Part shown: in pieces, positions 32,612 through 42,037 of the stretch | Numbering within the stretch: the first letter of the stretch is position 1 | Layout: each line of letters begins with the position of its first letter | Source: DASPWW01 sp963841715 | GTDB taxonomy: Bacteria; Actinomycetota; Thermoleophilia; Solirubrobacterales; 70-9 | Assembly: GCA_963841715.1 (NCBI GenBank) | Contig: CAWJDP010000004.1 | Span: 124,001-188,000 of the forward strand | Length of the DNA: 64,000 nt | Reading direction: 5' to 3' | Notes under the pieces: model-generated | Databases searched by the model: none | What the model saw: only the letters and a program-made list of their open reading frames with translations | What the model was told of the DNA's origin: nothing | Translations under genes and position numbers: made by a program

Positions 32612-33883
32612 CTACTTCAAGAACCCTTCGTAGTTCCTCATCATCAGCTGCGCCTCCAACTGCTTCACCGTGTCGAGCGCGACCCCGACGACGATCAGGA
32701 TCGACGTCCCGCCGAAGAAGAAGTTCGCCGAGGTCTGGCTGATCAGGATCGTCGGCAGCGCGGCGATCGCCCCGAGGTAGAGGGCGCCCGGGAAGGTCAA
32801 CCGCGAGAGGATGCGGTCCAGATATTCGGCGGTAGGTCGCCCGGGTCTGACCCCGGGGATGAAACCGCCGTACTTCTTCAGGTTGTCCGCCTGGTCGACC
32901 GGGTTGAAGGTCACCGCGGTGTAGAAGTAGGTGAAGATGATGATGAAGAACACCTCGCCCACCACGTAGGCCCAGCGGTTGGGGCTGAAGAACGCGGCGA
33001 AGTCGAGCGCGGCGGGCGTGTTCAGGAGCTGGCCGATCGTCGGCGGGAACGCCATGATCGATGCGGCGAAGATCACCGGGATGACGCCGGCCATGTTGAC
33101 CCGCAGCGGCAGATAGGTCGAGCCGCCGGTCGTCATCCGGCGCCCGACGACGCGCTTCGCGTACTGCACCGGGATCCGGCGCTGGCCCTCCTGGACGAAC
33201 ACGATCCCGACGATCACGGCGAGCGCGATGAACGGCATCATCACGACGAAGACCTGGTCGGGGTTCGTCCACCACGCCTGGATCCCGCTCGGGATCCGCG
33301 ACGCGATCGAGGCGAAGATCATCAGCGAGATCCCGTTGCCGATCCCGCGCTGGGTGATCAGCTCGCCGAGCCACATCAGCAGCGTCGTGCCCGCGGTGAG
33401 GCAGATCACGATCAGGAACACCTTTGAGAACGTCAGCGTCCCGACGACGCTCGTGCCGGCCTGGTTCTGGAACGAGCGGAAGAGGAACACGTAGCCAAGC
33501 GACTGCAGGAACGCGAGCGCGACGGTGAGGTAGCGCGTGTACTGCGTGATCTTCTGCTGGCCGACCTCACCCTCCTTCTGGAGCCGCTCCAGCGACGGGA
33601 CGACCACCGTCAGCAGCTGGAGGATGATCGAGGCAGTGATGTAGGGCATGATCCCGAGCGCGAACAGCGACAGCCGCGACAGGCTGCCGCCCGAGAACAG
33701 GTTCAGGAACCCGAGGATGTTGTTGCCCTGGAAGCTCGACTCGATGTCCTTGACCGCGCTGACGTCGATCCCCGGGGAGGGGATGTAGGCGCCGAGCCGG
33801 TACAGGGCCAGCATCGCGGCCGTGAACAGGAGCTTCTTGCGGATCTCCGGGACGGAGAACGAATTGAGGATCGTCTGAAGCAT
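32612..33883 (-). CDS. secY: Protein translocase subunit SecY
   Basis: Channel of the Sec system. 423 residues with ten helices. The first is LLFTAAMLALYRLGAYIPSPG, the plug region has NILGFLNLFSGGSLSRLSLF, and the cytosolic loop GQQKITQYTRYLTV is conserved. The start at 33883 shares its base with the end of rplO. SecE for this channel is at 62103-62696. Confidence 0.97.
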   Translation of the reverse strand: MLQTILNSFSVPEIRKKLLFTAAMLALYRLGAYIPSPGIDVSAVKDIESSFQGNNILGFLNLFSGGSLSRLSLFALGIMPYITASIILQLLTVVVPSLERLQKEGEVGQQKITQYTRYLTVALAFLQSLGYVFLFRSFQNQAGTSVVGTLTFSKVFLIVICLTAGTTLLMWLGELITQRGIGNGISLMIFASIASRIPSGIQAWWTNPDQVFVVMMPFIALAVIVGIVFVQEGQRRIPVQYAKRVVGRRMTTGGSTYLPLRVNMAGVIPVIFAASIMAFPPTIGQLLNTPAALDFAAFFSPNRWAYVVGEVFFIIIFTYFYTAVTFNPVDQADNLKKYGGFIPGVRPGRPTAEYLDRILSRLTFPGALYLGAIAALPTILISQTSANFFFGGTSILIVVGVALDTVKQLEAQLMMRNYEGFLK

Positions 33884-34377
33884 CAGTCCTCGAGCACCTC
33901 GCAGGTGCCGCCCGCGGCCTCGATCTTCTCGCGCGCCGTGGCGCTGAAGGCGTGTGCCTTCACGGTCAGCTTCTTCTTCAGCTCGCCGCTGCCGAGCACC
34001 TTGACCGGGACCCGGCGCTTCGCGAGGCCCGCCTCGCGAAGCGACTCCGGCGTCACCTCGGCCCCGGCCTTGAAGCGCTCCTCGAGCGTCGCGACGTTGA
34101 CGGGCTGGGTCTGGGTGCGGAACTGCTCGAACGGCATCGACATCTTGCTATTCGGCCCCCGCAGCTTGCGCATCCGCATGTGGATCGGGTTCTGGCCGCC
34201 CTCGTAGCCGGGCTTGCGCTTCGCGCCCGAGCGGGCGCCGGCGCCCTTGTGGCCGCGGCCCGAGGTCTTGCCCCAACCCGTGCCCTTGCCGCGGCCGAGG
34301 CGCTTGCGCGGCCGCCGCGAGCCCGGCTTCGGCCTCACCGTGTGCAGCCCGACCTCGTCCGGAGTCAACCTAGACAT
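33883..34377 (-). CDS. rplO: 50S ribosomal protein L15
   Basis: 164 residues, slightly long for the family. RKRLGRGKGTGWGKTSGRGH and YEGGQNPIHMRMRKLRG are the L15 signature segments. Its start overlaps rpmD by 8 bases. Confidence 0.96.
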   Translation of the reverse strand: MSRLTPDEVGLHTVRPKPGSRRPRKRLGRGKGTGWGKTSGRGHKGAGARSGAKRKPGYEGGQNPIHMRMRKLRGPNSKMSMPFEQFRTQTQPVNVATLEERFKAGAEVTPESLREAGLAKRRVPVKVLGSGELKKKLTVKAHAFSATAREKIEAAGGTCEVLED

Positions 34378-34552
34378 CGTTCGACACCTCCACTAGGTGC
34401 TCGACGCGCCGCAGCATCCCCTGCAGCGCCGGGCCGTCGGGCTTCGTCACCGTGCGCCCGATACGGCCGAGGCGCAGCGAACGCAGCGTCTCGCGCTGGC
34501 GCGGAGTGGCGCCGTTCGCGGAGCGCACCTGCTTGATCGTGAGATCAGTCAT
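34370..34552 (-). CDS. rpmD: 50S ribosomal protein L30
   Basis: 60 residues from ATG 34552 (MTDLTIKQVRSANGATPRQR), the normal length. RSLRLGRIGRTVTKPDGPAL matches L30. It overlaps rpsE by 8 bases and rplO by 8 bases. Confidence 0.95.
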   Translation of the reverse strand: MTDLTIKQVRSANGATPRQRETLRSLRLGRIGRTVTKPDGPALQGMLRRVEHLVEVSNDV

Positions 34553-35210
34553 AGGTCTCGGAGTCCTCGTCCGTGGCCTGCTCGGCGGCCGTCTCGGGTG
34601 CCGGAGCGGCCTCGGCAACCGGCGGCTCGTCCGCCTTCTCGGCGTCGCCGTTCGCGCCCTTCGCGGCGCCGTTCGTCAGATCGTTGAGGCCGAGGACCTC
34701 CTTGACCGAGAGGCCGCGAAGCTCGGCGACCTGCTCGGGCCGGCGCAGGCCCTCGAGGCCCTCCATCGTCGCCTTGACGAGGTTGATCGGGTTCTGCGTG
34801 CCGATGCTCTTCGAGAGCACGTCGCGGATCCCCGCGAGCTCGAGCACGGCGCGGACGCCGCCGCCCGCGATCACCCCGGTACCGGGACTCGCCGGGCGCA
34901 GCACGACGTGTCCGGCGCCGAATCGGCCGATGATCCGGTGCGGGATCGTCTGGCCGAACTTCGGCACCCTGATCAGGCTCTTGCGGGCGTTCTCGACGCC
35001 CTTCTGGATCGCCAGCGGGACCTCGCGGGCCTTGCCGTAGCCGACCCCGACCACGGACTCCTCGTCGCCGACCGCAACCAGCGCCGTGAACGAGAACCGC
35101 CGGCCGCCCTTGACCACCTTGGCGACGCGGTTGATCTCGATCACCCGCTCCTGCAGGTCGAGTCCCTGGGGGCTGACGCTCTCAGCCGGTGCGTTGCTGA
35201 CCCTAGGCAT
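34545..35210 (-). CDS. rpsE: 30S ribosomal protein S5
   Basis: 221 residues from ATG 35210, chosen because GGAGAG lies just upstream; a TTG four codons earlier is possible. QERVIEINRVAKVVKGGRRF is the dsRBD-like start and RPASPGTGVIAGGGVRAVLE the second half. A ~45-residue acidic Ala/Glu-rich tail follows VLGLNDLTNG, longer than in E. coli. Confidence 0.96.
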   Translation of the reverse strand: MPRVSNAPAESVSPQGLDLQERVIEINRVAKVVKGGRRFSFTALVAVGDEESVVGVGYGKAREVPLAIQKGVENARKSLIRVPKFGQTIPHRIIGRFGAGHVVLRPASPGTGVIAGGGVRAVLELAGIRDVLSKSIGTQNPINLVKATMEGLEGLRRPEQVAELRGLSVKEVLGLNDLTNGAAKGANGDAEKADEPPVAEAAPAPETAAEQATDEDSETYD

Positions 35211-35231
35211 TGCGCTCTCCAAGGTAGTGGA

Positions 35232-35585
35232 TCAAAACCTCAGACCCCGCTCGCGGGCGCCCTCGGCGAGCGCCTGGACGCGGCCGTGGTAGCGGTAGCC
35301 GCCGCGGTCGAACACGCACGTCTCGACTCCGGCCTGCTTCGCGCGTTCGGCGATCAGCTCGCCGGCCCGCTTCGCCTGGTCCATCGAGCCGAGCTTTCGC
35401 AGCTCGCCCTCGGTCCAGCTCACCTGGGCGACGGTGCGGCCGGCCGTGTCATCGATCAGCTGCGCGAACACGCCGCGGTTCGAGCGGTAGACGGATAGGC
35501 GCGGGCGCTCGGCGCTGCCGCGCACCTTGGCGCGGACGCGGCGCCGCCGCCGCAGCCTGCGGTTCTGCTTCGTGAGCACCGTCAT
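35232..35585 (-). CDS. rplR: 50S ribosomal protein L18
   Basis: 117 residues. RLSVYRSNRGVFAQLIDDTA and FDRGGYRYHGRVQALAEGAR are typical of the 5S-binding protein L18. It overlaps rplF by 4 bases. Confidence 0.96.
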   Translation of the reverse strand: MTVLTKQNRRLRRRRRVRAKVRGSAERPRLSVYRSNRGVFAQLIDDTAGRTVAQVSWTEGELRKLGSMDQAKRAGELIAERAKQAGVETCVFDRGGYRYHGRVQALAEGARERGLRF

Positions 35586-36115
35586 GCGCGCTTGCCGACC
35601 TTGCGGCGGACATGCTCGCCCTGGTAGCGGATGCCCTTGCCCTTGTAGGGCTCGGGCGGGCGCTGCTTGCGGATTCGGGCCGCGACCTCGCCGACGAGCT
35701 GCTTGTCGATCCCGCGCACGATTACCTCCGTCGGCTGCGGGACCTCGAACTCGATCCCGTCGGGCGGCGGCATCGAAACCGGATGCGAGTAGCCGACCGA
35801 GAGCTCCAGCGCCTTGCCCTGGAGCCGCGCGCGATAGCCGACGCCCTGAATCTCGAGCCGCTTCTCGAACCCGTTCGTGACCCCGTCGACCATGTTCGCG
35901 ATCAGCGTCCGCGTCAGCCCGTGGGCCGCGCGGTGCTCGCCGCGGTCGGTTGGGCGCTCGACGGTCACGGTGCCGTCGTCCTGCTTCACGGCCATCGCCT
36001 CGCTCACCGACTGGCTGAGCTCGCCCTTCGGGCCCTTGACGCTGACCACTCCGGGCTTGATGTCGACGCTGACCCCGTCAGGCACGTCGATCGGCTTTCT
36101 TCCTATCCGGCTCAT
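35582..36115 (-). CDS. rplF: 50S ribosomal protein L6
   Basis: 177 residues. MSRIGRKPIDVPDGVSVDI begins the first repeat, and PEPYKGKGIRYQGEHVRRKV is the conserved end near the sarcin-ricin loop. Spc operon order is preserved on both sides. Confidence 0.97.
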   Translation of the reverse strand: MSRIGRKPIDVPDGVSVDIKPGVVSVKGPKGELSQSVSEAMAVKQDDGTVTVERPTDRGEHRAAHGLTRTLIANMVDGVTNGFEKRLEIQGVGYRARLQGKALELSVGYSHPVSMPPPDGIEFEVPQPTEVIVRGIDKQLVGEVAARIRKQRPPEPYKGKGIRYQGEHVRRKVGKRA

Positions 36116-36150
36116 CTCGATCTCAAGTCAGGTTAGGGGGCGCTCGCCGC

Positions 36151-36546
36151 TCACCAGACGTAGGCGACGACCTCGCCGCCGACGCCGCGCTGCTTCGCCT
36201 CGTGGCCGGTCATCACGCCGCTCGAGGTGGAGACGATCGCCGTCCCCATCCCGCCCTGGACGCGCGGGACCTTGTCGCTCGCCACGTAGCGCCGGCGCCC
36301 CGGGCGCGACACGCGCTCGAGCCCGCTGATCACCGGCAGCCGGTCGCGCGTGTACTTGAGCTCGACTCGGATCACGTCGCCGACCGCGGTCGGCTCGACC
36401 GCGAAGTCGTTGATGTAGCCCTGCTCCTTGAGGATCCGGCTCATCTCGCGCTTCAGCCGCGACGCGGGGATCTCAACCCCCTCGCGCTGCGAGTGGAGGC
36501 CGTTGCGGATCCGGGTCAGGTAGTCGGATACGGGGTCAGACAGCAT
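36151..36546 (-). CDS. rpsH: 30S ribosomal protein S8
   Basis: 131 residues. DPVSDYLTRIRNGLHSQREG at the start and STSSGVMTGHEAKQRGVGGE at the end are the S8 signatures. It lies 15 bases downstream of rpsN. Confidence 0.97.
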   Translation of the reverse strand: MLSDPVSDYLTRIRNGLHSQREGVEIPASRLKREMSRILKEQGYINDFAVEPTAVGDVIRVELKYTRDRLPVISGLERVSRPGRRRYVASDKVPRVQGGMGTAIVSTSSGVMTGHEAKQRGVGGEVVAYVW

Positions 36547-36561
36547 CGGTCAATCCACCCG

Positions 36562-36747
36562 TCACCAGCTCGACTTCGTCATTCCAGGGATGTAACCCTG
36601 GTGCGCCGCATCGCGCAGGCACAGCCTGCAGAGCCCGAACTTGCGGTAGTAGGCGCGCGGACGGCCGCAACGCGCGCAGCGGTTGTGCTTGCGCGTCTTG
36701 TACTTCGGCTCGCGGCCCTGCCTGACGATCTTTGATGTCTTCGCCAT
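36562..36747 (-). CDS. rpsN: 30S ribosomal protein S14, zinc (type Z) form
   Basis: 61 residues, the short form. CARCGRPRAYYRKFGLCRLC holds the four zinc cysteines, and GYIPGMTKSSW ends the protein. The presence of the zinc form means this operon copy depends on zinc supply. Confidence 0.96.
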   Translation of the reverse strand: MAKTSKIVRQGREPKYKTRKHNRCARCGRPRAYYRKFGLCRLCLRDAAHQGYIPGMTKSSW

Positions 36748-36756
36748 CGTCCCTCT

Positions 36757-37587
36757 CTATTCGCTTTCCTGCGAGTCGCCCTCGCCGCCCTCTGGCTTCG
36801 GCTTCGCCTCGCCCTCCGGTGCGCCCTCGGCGCCGTCGGCGCCCTCCTCGGGCTCGTCGGTGCGCTGCGGGCGCTCGTAGGCCTCGGGGTTCTCCTCCTT
36901 GAGCTGCTCGAGCGCGGCCGCCTCGGCCTCGGCGCGCTGGCGCGCCTCCTCCTTGCGCCGCTCCTCCTCGGCCGCCGCCTCAACGTCCTCCTGCCCCGGG
37001 CGGCCCTCGGCCGCGAACGGGAACCCGAGCGCGAGCAGCAGCTCGAAGGCCTCCTCATCGGTGTTGGCGCTGGTCGTGAAGGTGATGTCGAGGCCGCGCA
37101 CCTCGTCGATCGAGTCGTAGTCGATCTCGGGGAAGATCAGCTGCTCGCGGATCCCGAGCGAGTAGTTGCCGCGGCCGTCGAACGAGCGCGGGTTGAGCCC
37201 GCGGAAGTCACGGATCCGCGGGATCGCGATCGTGATCAGGCGGTCGGTGAACTCCCACATCCGCGCGCGGCGGAGCGTCACCGCGACGCCGACGGGCATC
37301 CCCTCGCGGATCTTGAACGAGGCGATCGACTTCCGCGCCCGGCGCACGCTCGGGCGCTGGCCGGTGATCGTCCCGAGCTGCTCGGAGGCGGCCTCGAGCG
37401 AGGCGTCGGTGCGCGAGCCCTCGCCGATCCCCATGTTCAGTGTCACCTTCTCCAGACGCGGGGCCTCCATCACGGTCCCGTAGCGGAACCGCTCCATCAG
37501 CTGCGGCACGATCTCGTCGCGGTAGTGGTCGCGGAGCCGCGGCGGCGGCGATGCCTGCGCCTGGGATGTCTCTGTGGCTGCTTCCAT
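36757..37587 (-). CDS. rplE: 50S ribosomal protein L5 with a long acidic C-terminal tail
   Basis: 276 residues against about 180 in most bacteria. The core is normal (VTLNMGIGEGSRTDASLEAA, then SIASFKIREGMPVGVAVTLR) up to FAAEGRPGQED. About 80 further residues are Glu/Ala/Lys-rich, first coiled-coil-like (EAAAEEERRKEEARQRAEAE), then acidic. Base composition matches the rest of the operon and the tail is in frame, so I take it as real. Start ATG 37587; GTG 37590 is possible. Confidence 0.95.
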   Translation of the reverse strand: MEAATETSQAQASPPPRLRDHYRDEIVPQLMERFRYGTVMEAPRLEKVTLNMGIGEGSRTDASLEAASEQLGTITGQRPSVRRARKSIASFKIREGMPVGVAVTLRRARMWEFTDRLITIAIPRIRDFRGLNPRSFDGRGNYSLGIREQLIFPEIDYDSIDEVRGLDITFTTSANTDEEAFELLLALGFPFAAEGRPGQEDVEAAAEEERRKEEARQRAEAEAAALEQLKEENPEAYERPQRTDEPEEGADGAEGAPEGEAKPKPEGGEGDSQESE

Positions 37588-37594
37588 CACTGAA

Positions 37595-37921
37595 TCAGTC
37601 GATCGCGGTTCCGGTTCGCTTTGCGACGCGCTCGCGGATGCCGTTCTGTCGCTTCGAGCCTACGCGGGTCGGCTTGTTGTCCTTGGGGTCGAGCAGCATC
37701 ACGTTGGAGACGTGGATCGGCCCCTCCTTCTCGATGATCCCGCCGGCCTCCGCGCCCTTCTGGGTGTCCTTGACCGAGGTCGGGCGCTGGTGGCGCTTGA
37801 CCATGTTCAGGCCCTCGACGTAGACGCGGCGCCGCTTCGGCTCGGTGCGCAGCACGCGCCCGGTCTTGCCCCTGTCCTTGCCGGACTGGACCACGACCGT
37901 GTCGTCCTTTCGGATCCGCAT
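37595..37921 (-). CDS. rplX: 50S ribosomal protein L24
   Basis: 108 residues. VQSGKDRGKTGRVLR is the KOW motif, and GIIEKEGPIHVSNVMLLDP is conserved L24. It lies 45 bases downstream of rplN and 7 bases ahead of rplE. Confidence 0.96.
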   Translation of the reverse strand: MRIRKDDTVVVQSGKDRGKTGRVLRTEPKRRRVYVEGLNMVKRHQRPTSVKDTQKGAEAGGIIEKEGPIHVSNVMLLDPKDNKPTRVGSKRQNGIRERVAKRTGTAID

Positions 37922-37966
37922 CCTTTGTCAGAACACCCCCTCTGGTCGTCTGCTCTCGCCTTGCCA

Positions 37967-38335
37967 TCACAAGACCTCCGGAGCGAGCGAGACGATGCGC
38001 ATGAAGTTGCGGTCGCGAAGCTCGCGCGCGACGGGCCCGAAGATGCGCGTGCCCCGCGGGCTGCCCTGGGGGTCGATCAGCACCGCGGCGTTCTCGTCGA
38101 ACGCGATGTAGGTGCCGTCGGGGCGCCCGAGCTGCTTGCGCGTGCGGACGACCACGGCTTGGACGACCTCACCCTTGCGAACGGCGCTGTGCGGCGTCGC
38201 CTGCTTGACGGTCGCCGTGATGATGTCGCCCACGCCCGCGTAACGGCGGTGCGAGCCGCCCTTGACGCGGATGCAGAGGATCTCGCGCGCGCCCGAGTTG
38301 TCGGCGACGCGGAGCTTTGTCTCCTGCTGGATCAC
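37967..38335 (-). CDS. rplN: 50S ribosomal protein L14
   Basis: 122 residues from GTG 38335 (VIQQETKLRVADNSGARE), exactly the family length. GDIITATVKQATPHSAVRKG and RGTRIFGPVARELRDRNFMR are L14 signatures. A much longer upstream reading is a shadow of rpsQ. Confidence 0.96.
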   Translation of the reverse strand: MIQQETKLRVADNSGAREILCIRVKGGSHRRYAGVGDIITATVKQATPHSAVRKGEVVQAVVVRTRKQLGRPDGTYIAFDENAAVLIDPQGSPRGTRIFGPVARELRDRNFMRIVSLAPEVL

Positions 38336-38339
38336 TCGC

Positions 38340-39008
38340 TCACCGGGCCCTCTCGAGGACGTCGAGCAGGCGCCAGCGCTTCGTCCGCGACAGCGGACGC
38401 GACTCGACGACGCGGACGACGTCGCCCTCATTAGCCTCGCCGGCCTCGTCGTGGGCGCGCAGCGTGCTCGAGCGGCGGACGACCTTCTCGTAAGTCGGGT
38501 GGCGGCGCTTGATCTCGACCCGGACCGTGATCGTCTTCGGGGAGCGCGTCGAGACCACGGTGCCCTGGCGGATCTTGCGCGGGCCGGGCGCGCGCTCGGC
38601 GGCCGGTGTGCCGGTGCCCCGAGGGGAGCCCCCCGTGCCGCGCTTCTCGCGCCGGCGGCGGCGGTGCCGGCTACGCTGCTCGGCCGCGTGGCTGCGGCGC
38701 TCGGCTCGCTGCTCGGCGCGCTGCTCGTGTGAGAGCTGCTGGCCGGGCGGGCCCGAGGCGCGCGAGCGCTCAAGCTTGCGCTTCTGCTTCGGCGAAAGCT
38801 CCTCCTCCTCCGGAGTCTCGCCATCAGTGGTTGAGGCCTCCGCAGCGGCAGGGACATCCGCGGCCGGCTCCTCGGCAGGCGCATCCGCGGCCTCCTCGTC
38901 GGAGCCCCGGTCCTCAGCCTGCTCCTCGGCCGCCGGCTGTTCGTCGGCGGCCTCGGTGGCCTCGTCCTTCGCCTCTTCGTCCTGGCTCTTCTCGTTGTCC
39001 TCGGCCAT
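38340..39008 (-). CDS. rpsQ: 30S ribosomal protein S17 with a ~142-residue N-terminal extension
   Basis: 222 residues; ordinary S17 is about 85. Residues 143-222 (RKIRQGTVVSTRSPKTITVR ... GDVVRVVESRPLSRTKRW) are a normal S17. Residues 1-75 are acidic, low complexity (EEAKDEATEAADEQPAAEEQ). Residues 76-142 are basic (EQRAERRSHAAEQRSRHRRR). The ATG at 39008 overlaps the rpmC stop as TGATG, and no start codon with a ribosome site lies near the S17 core, so the extension is probably translated. It is likely disordered. Confidence 0.93.
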   Translation of the reverse strand: MAEDNEKSQDEEAKDEATEAADEQPAAEEQAEDRGSDEEAADAPAEEPAADVPAAAEASTTDGETPEEEELSPKQKRKLERSRASGPPGQQLSHEQRAEQRAERRSHAAEQRSRHRRRRREKRGTGGSPRGTGTPAAERAPGPRKIRQGTVVSTRSPKTITVRVEIKRRHPTYEKVVRRSSTLRAHDEAGEANEGDVVRVVESRPLSRTKRWRLLDVLERAR

Positions 39009-39220
39009 CACTGGCCCAGCTCCTTGTTGAGATCGATTCCGCGCTCACGCGCCACCGTGATCAGCCGCGCGACGTCGCGCCGCGAGCCCGGCAGGTTCGC
39101 CGTGTTCTCGAGCTCGCCGGTTGCGTGGCGGAAGCGCAGGTTGAACGACTCCTCGCGCGCCTGCTTGATCCGCTCCACGAGCTCGTCGTCCTTGAGCGCG
39201 TGCACCTCTGAGGCCTTCAT
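39008..39220 (-). CDS. rpmC: 50S ribosomal protein L29
   Basis: 70 residues (MKASEVHALKDDELVERIKQ), the helical hairpin protein near the tunnel exit. It overlaps rplP by 4 bases and rpsQ by 1 base. Confidence 0.95.
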   Translation of the reverse strand: MKASEVHALKDDELVERIKQAREESFNLRFRHATGELENTANLPGSRRDVARLITVARERGIDLNKELGQ

Positions 39221-39635
39221 TCGCCTCCGCCTTCCCGCCGCACGAACTTCGTCTTCAGCGGAAGCTTGTGCCCGGCAAGCCGCATCGCGTCGCGCGCGAG
39301 CTCCTCGTCGACGCCGGCGAGCTCGAACATCACCCGGCCGGGCTTGACGACGGCGACCCAGCCCTCGGGGTTGCCCTTCCCGGACCCCATCCGCGTCTCG
39401 GCCGGCTTCTTCGTGTACGGCTTGTCGGGGAAGATGTTGATCCAGACCTTGCCGCCGCGCTTGATCTTTCGGGTCATCGCTACGCGCGCCGCCTCGATCT
39501 GGCGGTTCGTGATCCAGCCGCGCTCGAGCGACTTCAGGCCGTACTCGCCGAACGCGACCGAGGTCCCGCCCTTCGTGTTGCCCTTCATGCGGCCGCGCTG
39601 CTGCTTGCGGTACTTGACCCGCTTCGGCATCAGCA

Positions 39636-39636
<1 letters not shown>
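39217..39636 (-). CDS. rplP: 50S ribosomal protein L16
   Basis: 139 residues, MLMPKRVKYRKQQRGRMKG at the start. RMGSGKGNPEGWVAVVKPGR is the conserved segment near the A-site tRNA. The first ATG overlaps the rpsC stop (TGATG); the second, at 39630, is an alternative. Confidence 0.96.
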
Positions 39637-40346
<710 letters not shown>

Positions 40347-40434
40347 TGCTACATCACCCACCTGTCTGTCGCGTCGCCAATATGGCCAGTCAATGGTCGG
40401 GTCCTATCGCTGATGATTCTGGCCCCGCGCAACA

Positions 40435-40803
40435 TCACTCGTCCTCGGTTGGAGTCAGCGCCACGGTCAGGTGGCTGGTTCGCTTCATCACCGGCGTCGC
40501 GCGTCCGCGCGCCCGCGCGCGCCAGCGGCGCAGCGTCGGGCCGGCGTCGACGCGGATCTCGGCGATGCGGAGATCGTCCGCGATCAAGTCGTGGTTGTTC
40601 TCGGCGTTCGCCGCCGCCGAGTCGAGCAGCTTCGCGACATCCCGCGCGCCGGCGTGGGTCGAGAACCGTAGCTGCGAGCGCGCGTTGTCGACGTCGAGAC
40701 CGCGGACCTGGTTCGCGACCTGGCGGACCTTGCGCGGCGAGACGCGCACGAAGCGGGCGCTGGCGCGCACCATCGGCTTGGTGTCCTGATCGTTCGCGCT
40801 CAC
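40435..40803 (-). CDS. rplV: 50S ribosomal protein L22
   Basis: 122 residues from GTG 40803. VRASARFVRVSPRKVRQVAN and SAAANAENNHDLIADDLRIA are L22 signatures. The beta-hairpin that reaches the exit tunnel (RWRARARGRATPVMKRTSHL) is present. Confidence 0.96.
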   Translation of the reverse strand: MSANDQDTKPMVRASARFVRVSPRKVRQVANQVRGLDVDNARSQLRFSTHAGARDVAKLLDSAAANAENNHDLIADDLRIAEIRVDAGPTLRRWRARARGRATPVMKRTSHLTVALTPTEDE

Positions 40804-40876
40804 ATCAATTCCTTCTTCGCGCTCGGCCCAATATCAGGGTGCCCCGCCGCACCCCACCCCTTGTAGAGCCTCGCGC

Positions 40877-41161
40877 TCACTTGCGCTCCTCCGCGCGGCT
40901 GCCGGCGCCCGAATGGGCGCGGAACGTCCTCGTCGGGGCGAACTCGCCGAGCTTGTGGCCGACCATCGACTCGGAGACGAACACGGGCACGTGCTTGCGG
41001 CCGTCGTGGACCGCGATCGTGTGCCCAACCATCTCCGGGAACACGGTCGACATCCGCGACCACGTCTTCACCATCTGCTTCTGGCCGCCCTCATTCATCG
41101 CCTGGATGCGCTTCAACAGGCGCTCCTCGACGAACGGGCCCTTCTTGGTCGACCTACCCAT
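40877..41161 (-). CDS. rpsS: 30S ribosomal protein S19
   Basis: 94 residues. MGRSTKKGPFVEERLLKRI and FVSESMVGHKLGEFAPTRTF are S19 signatures. 73 bases separate it from rplV, with nothing recognised between. Confidence 0.97.
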   Translation of the reverse strand: MGRSTKKGPFVEERLLKRIQAMNEGGQKQMVKTWSRMSTVFPEMVGHTIAVHDGRKHVPVFVSESMVGHKLGEFAPTRTFRAHSGAGSRAEERK

Positions 41162-41177
41162 TGCTTCTCACCGCTCT

Positions 41178-42020
41178 CTACCTCTTCTTCTTCCCGCGCC
41201 GGCGCCCGCGCACGATCAGCGCGTTTGACTGCTTGCCCTTCTTGCGTGTGCGGTAGCCGAGCGTCGGCTTGCCCCAAGGCGTCACCGGGTGGCCTCCGGG
41301 CGTGTGGTGGGCCTCGCCGCCGCCGTGCGGATGGTCGACGGGGTTCATCGCCACGCCGCGCGTCTGCGGCCGGCGGCCCTTGTGGCGGTTGCGGCCCGCC
41401 TTGCCGAGCTTCACGTTCTGGTGCTCCGTGTTCGACAGCGCGCCAACCGTCGCGCGACATTCGGCGCGCACCATCCGCACCTCCGAGGAGGGCAGCCGGA
41501 GGCTGACCATCGGGCCCTCCTTGGCGACGACCTGGATCGCGCCGCCGGCGGCGCGGCCGAGGCGGCCGCCCTGGCCGGGGATCAGCTCGACGTTGTGGAC
41601 CACGGTCCCGGTCGGGATCCCGGACAGCGCGAGCGCGTTGCCCGGCCGGATGTCGGCGCCCTCGCCCGACTGGACCGTCGCCCCGGGGACGAGGCCCTGC
41701 GGCGCGAGGATGTACCGTTTCTCGCCGTCGGCGTAGTTGAGCAGCGCGATGTAGCAGGTCCGGTTCGGGTCGTACTCGATCGTCGCCACCTTCGCGGGCA
41801 CTCCGTCCTTGCTGCGCTTGAAGTCGATCTCGCGGTAGCGGCGCTTCGCCCCGCCTCCGCGGTGGCGGCTCGTGATCCGGCCCTTGGAGTTGCGCCCGCC
41901 GCTCTGGGCCTTTCCGCTGGCGAGCGGCTTGTGGGGACGATCCGAGGTCACCTCATCGCGGATCTGGTAGGTCGCGAAGCGGCGCCCGGGGCTCGTCGGC
42001 TTTGTCTTCCGGTTAGGCAT
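41178..42020 (-). CDS. rplB: 50S ribosomal protein L2
   Basis: 280 residues. GRNSKGRITSRHRGGGAKRR near the N-terminus and GVAMNPVDHPHGGGEAHHTP near the end, the latter holding the His implicated in peptidyl-transferase function. Standard length. Confidence 0.97.
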   Translation of the reverse strand: MPNRKTKPTSPGRRFATYQIRDEVTSDRPHKPLASGKAQSGGRNSKGRITSRHRGGGAKRRYREIDFKRSKDGVPAKVATIEYDPNRTCYIALLNYADGEKRYILAPQGLVPGATVQSGEGADIRPGNALALSGIPTGTVVHNVELIPGQGGRLGRAAGGAIQVVAKEGPMVSLRLPSSEVRMVRAECRATVGALSNTEHQNVKLGKAGRNRHKGRRPQTRGVAMNPVDHPHGGGEAHHTPGGHPVTPWGKPTLGYRTRKKGKQSNALIVRGRRRGKKKR

Positions 42021-42037
42021 CTCTCGTCACCTCAGCC

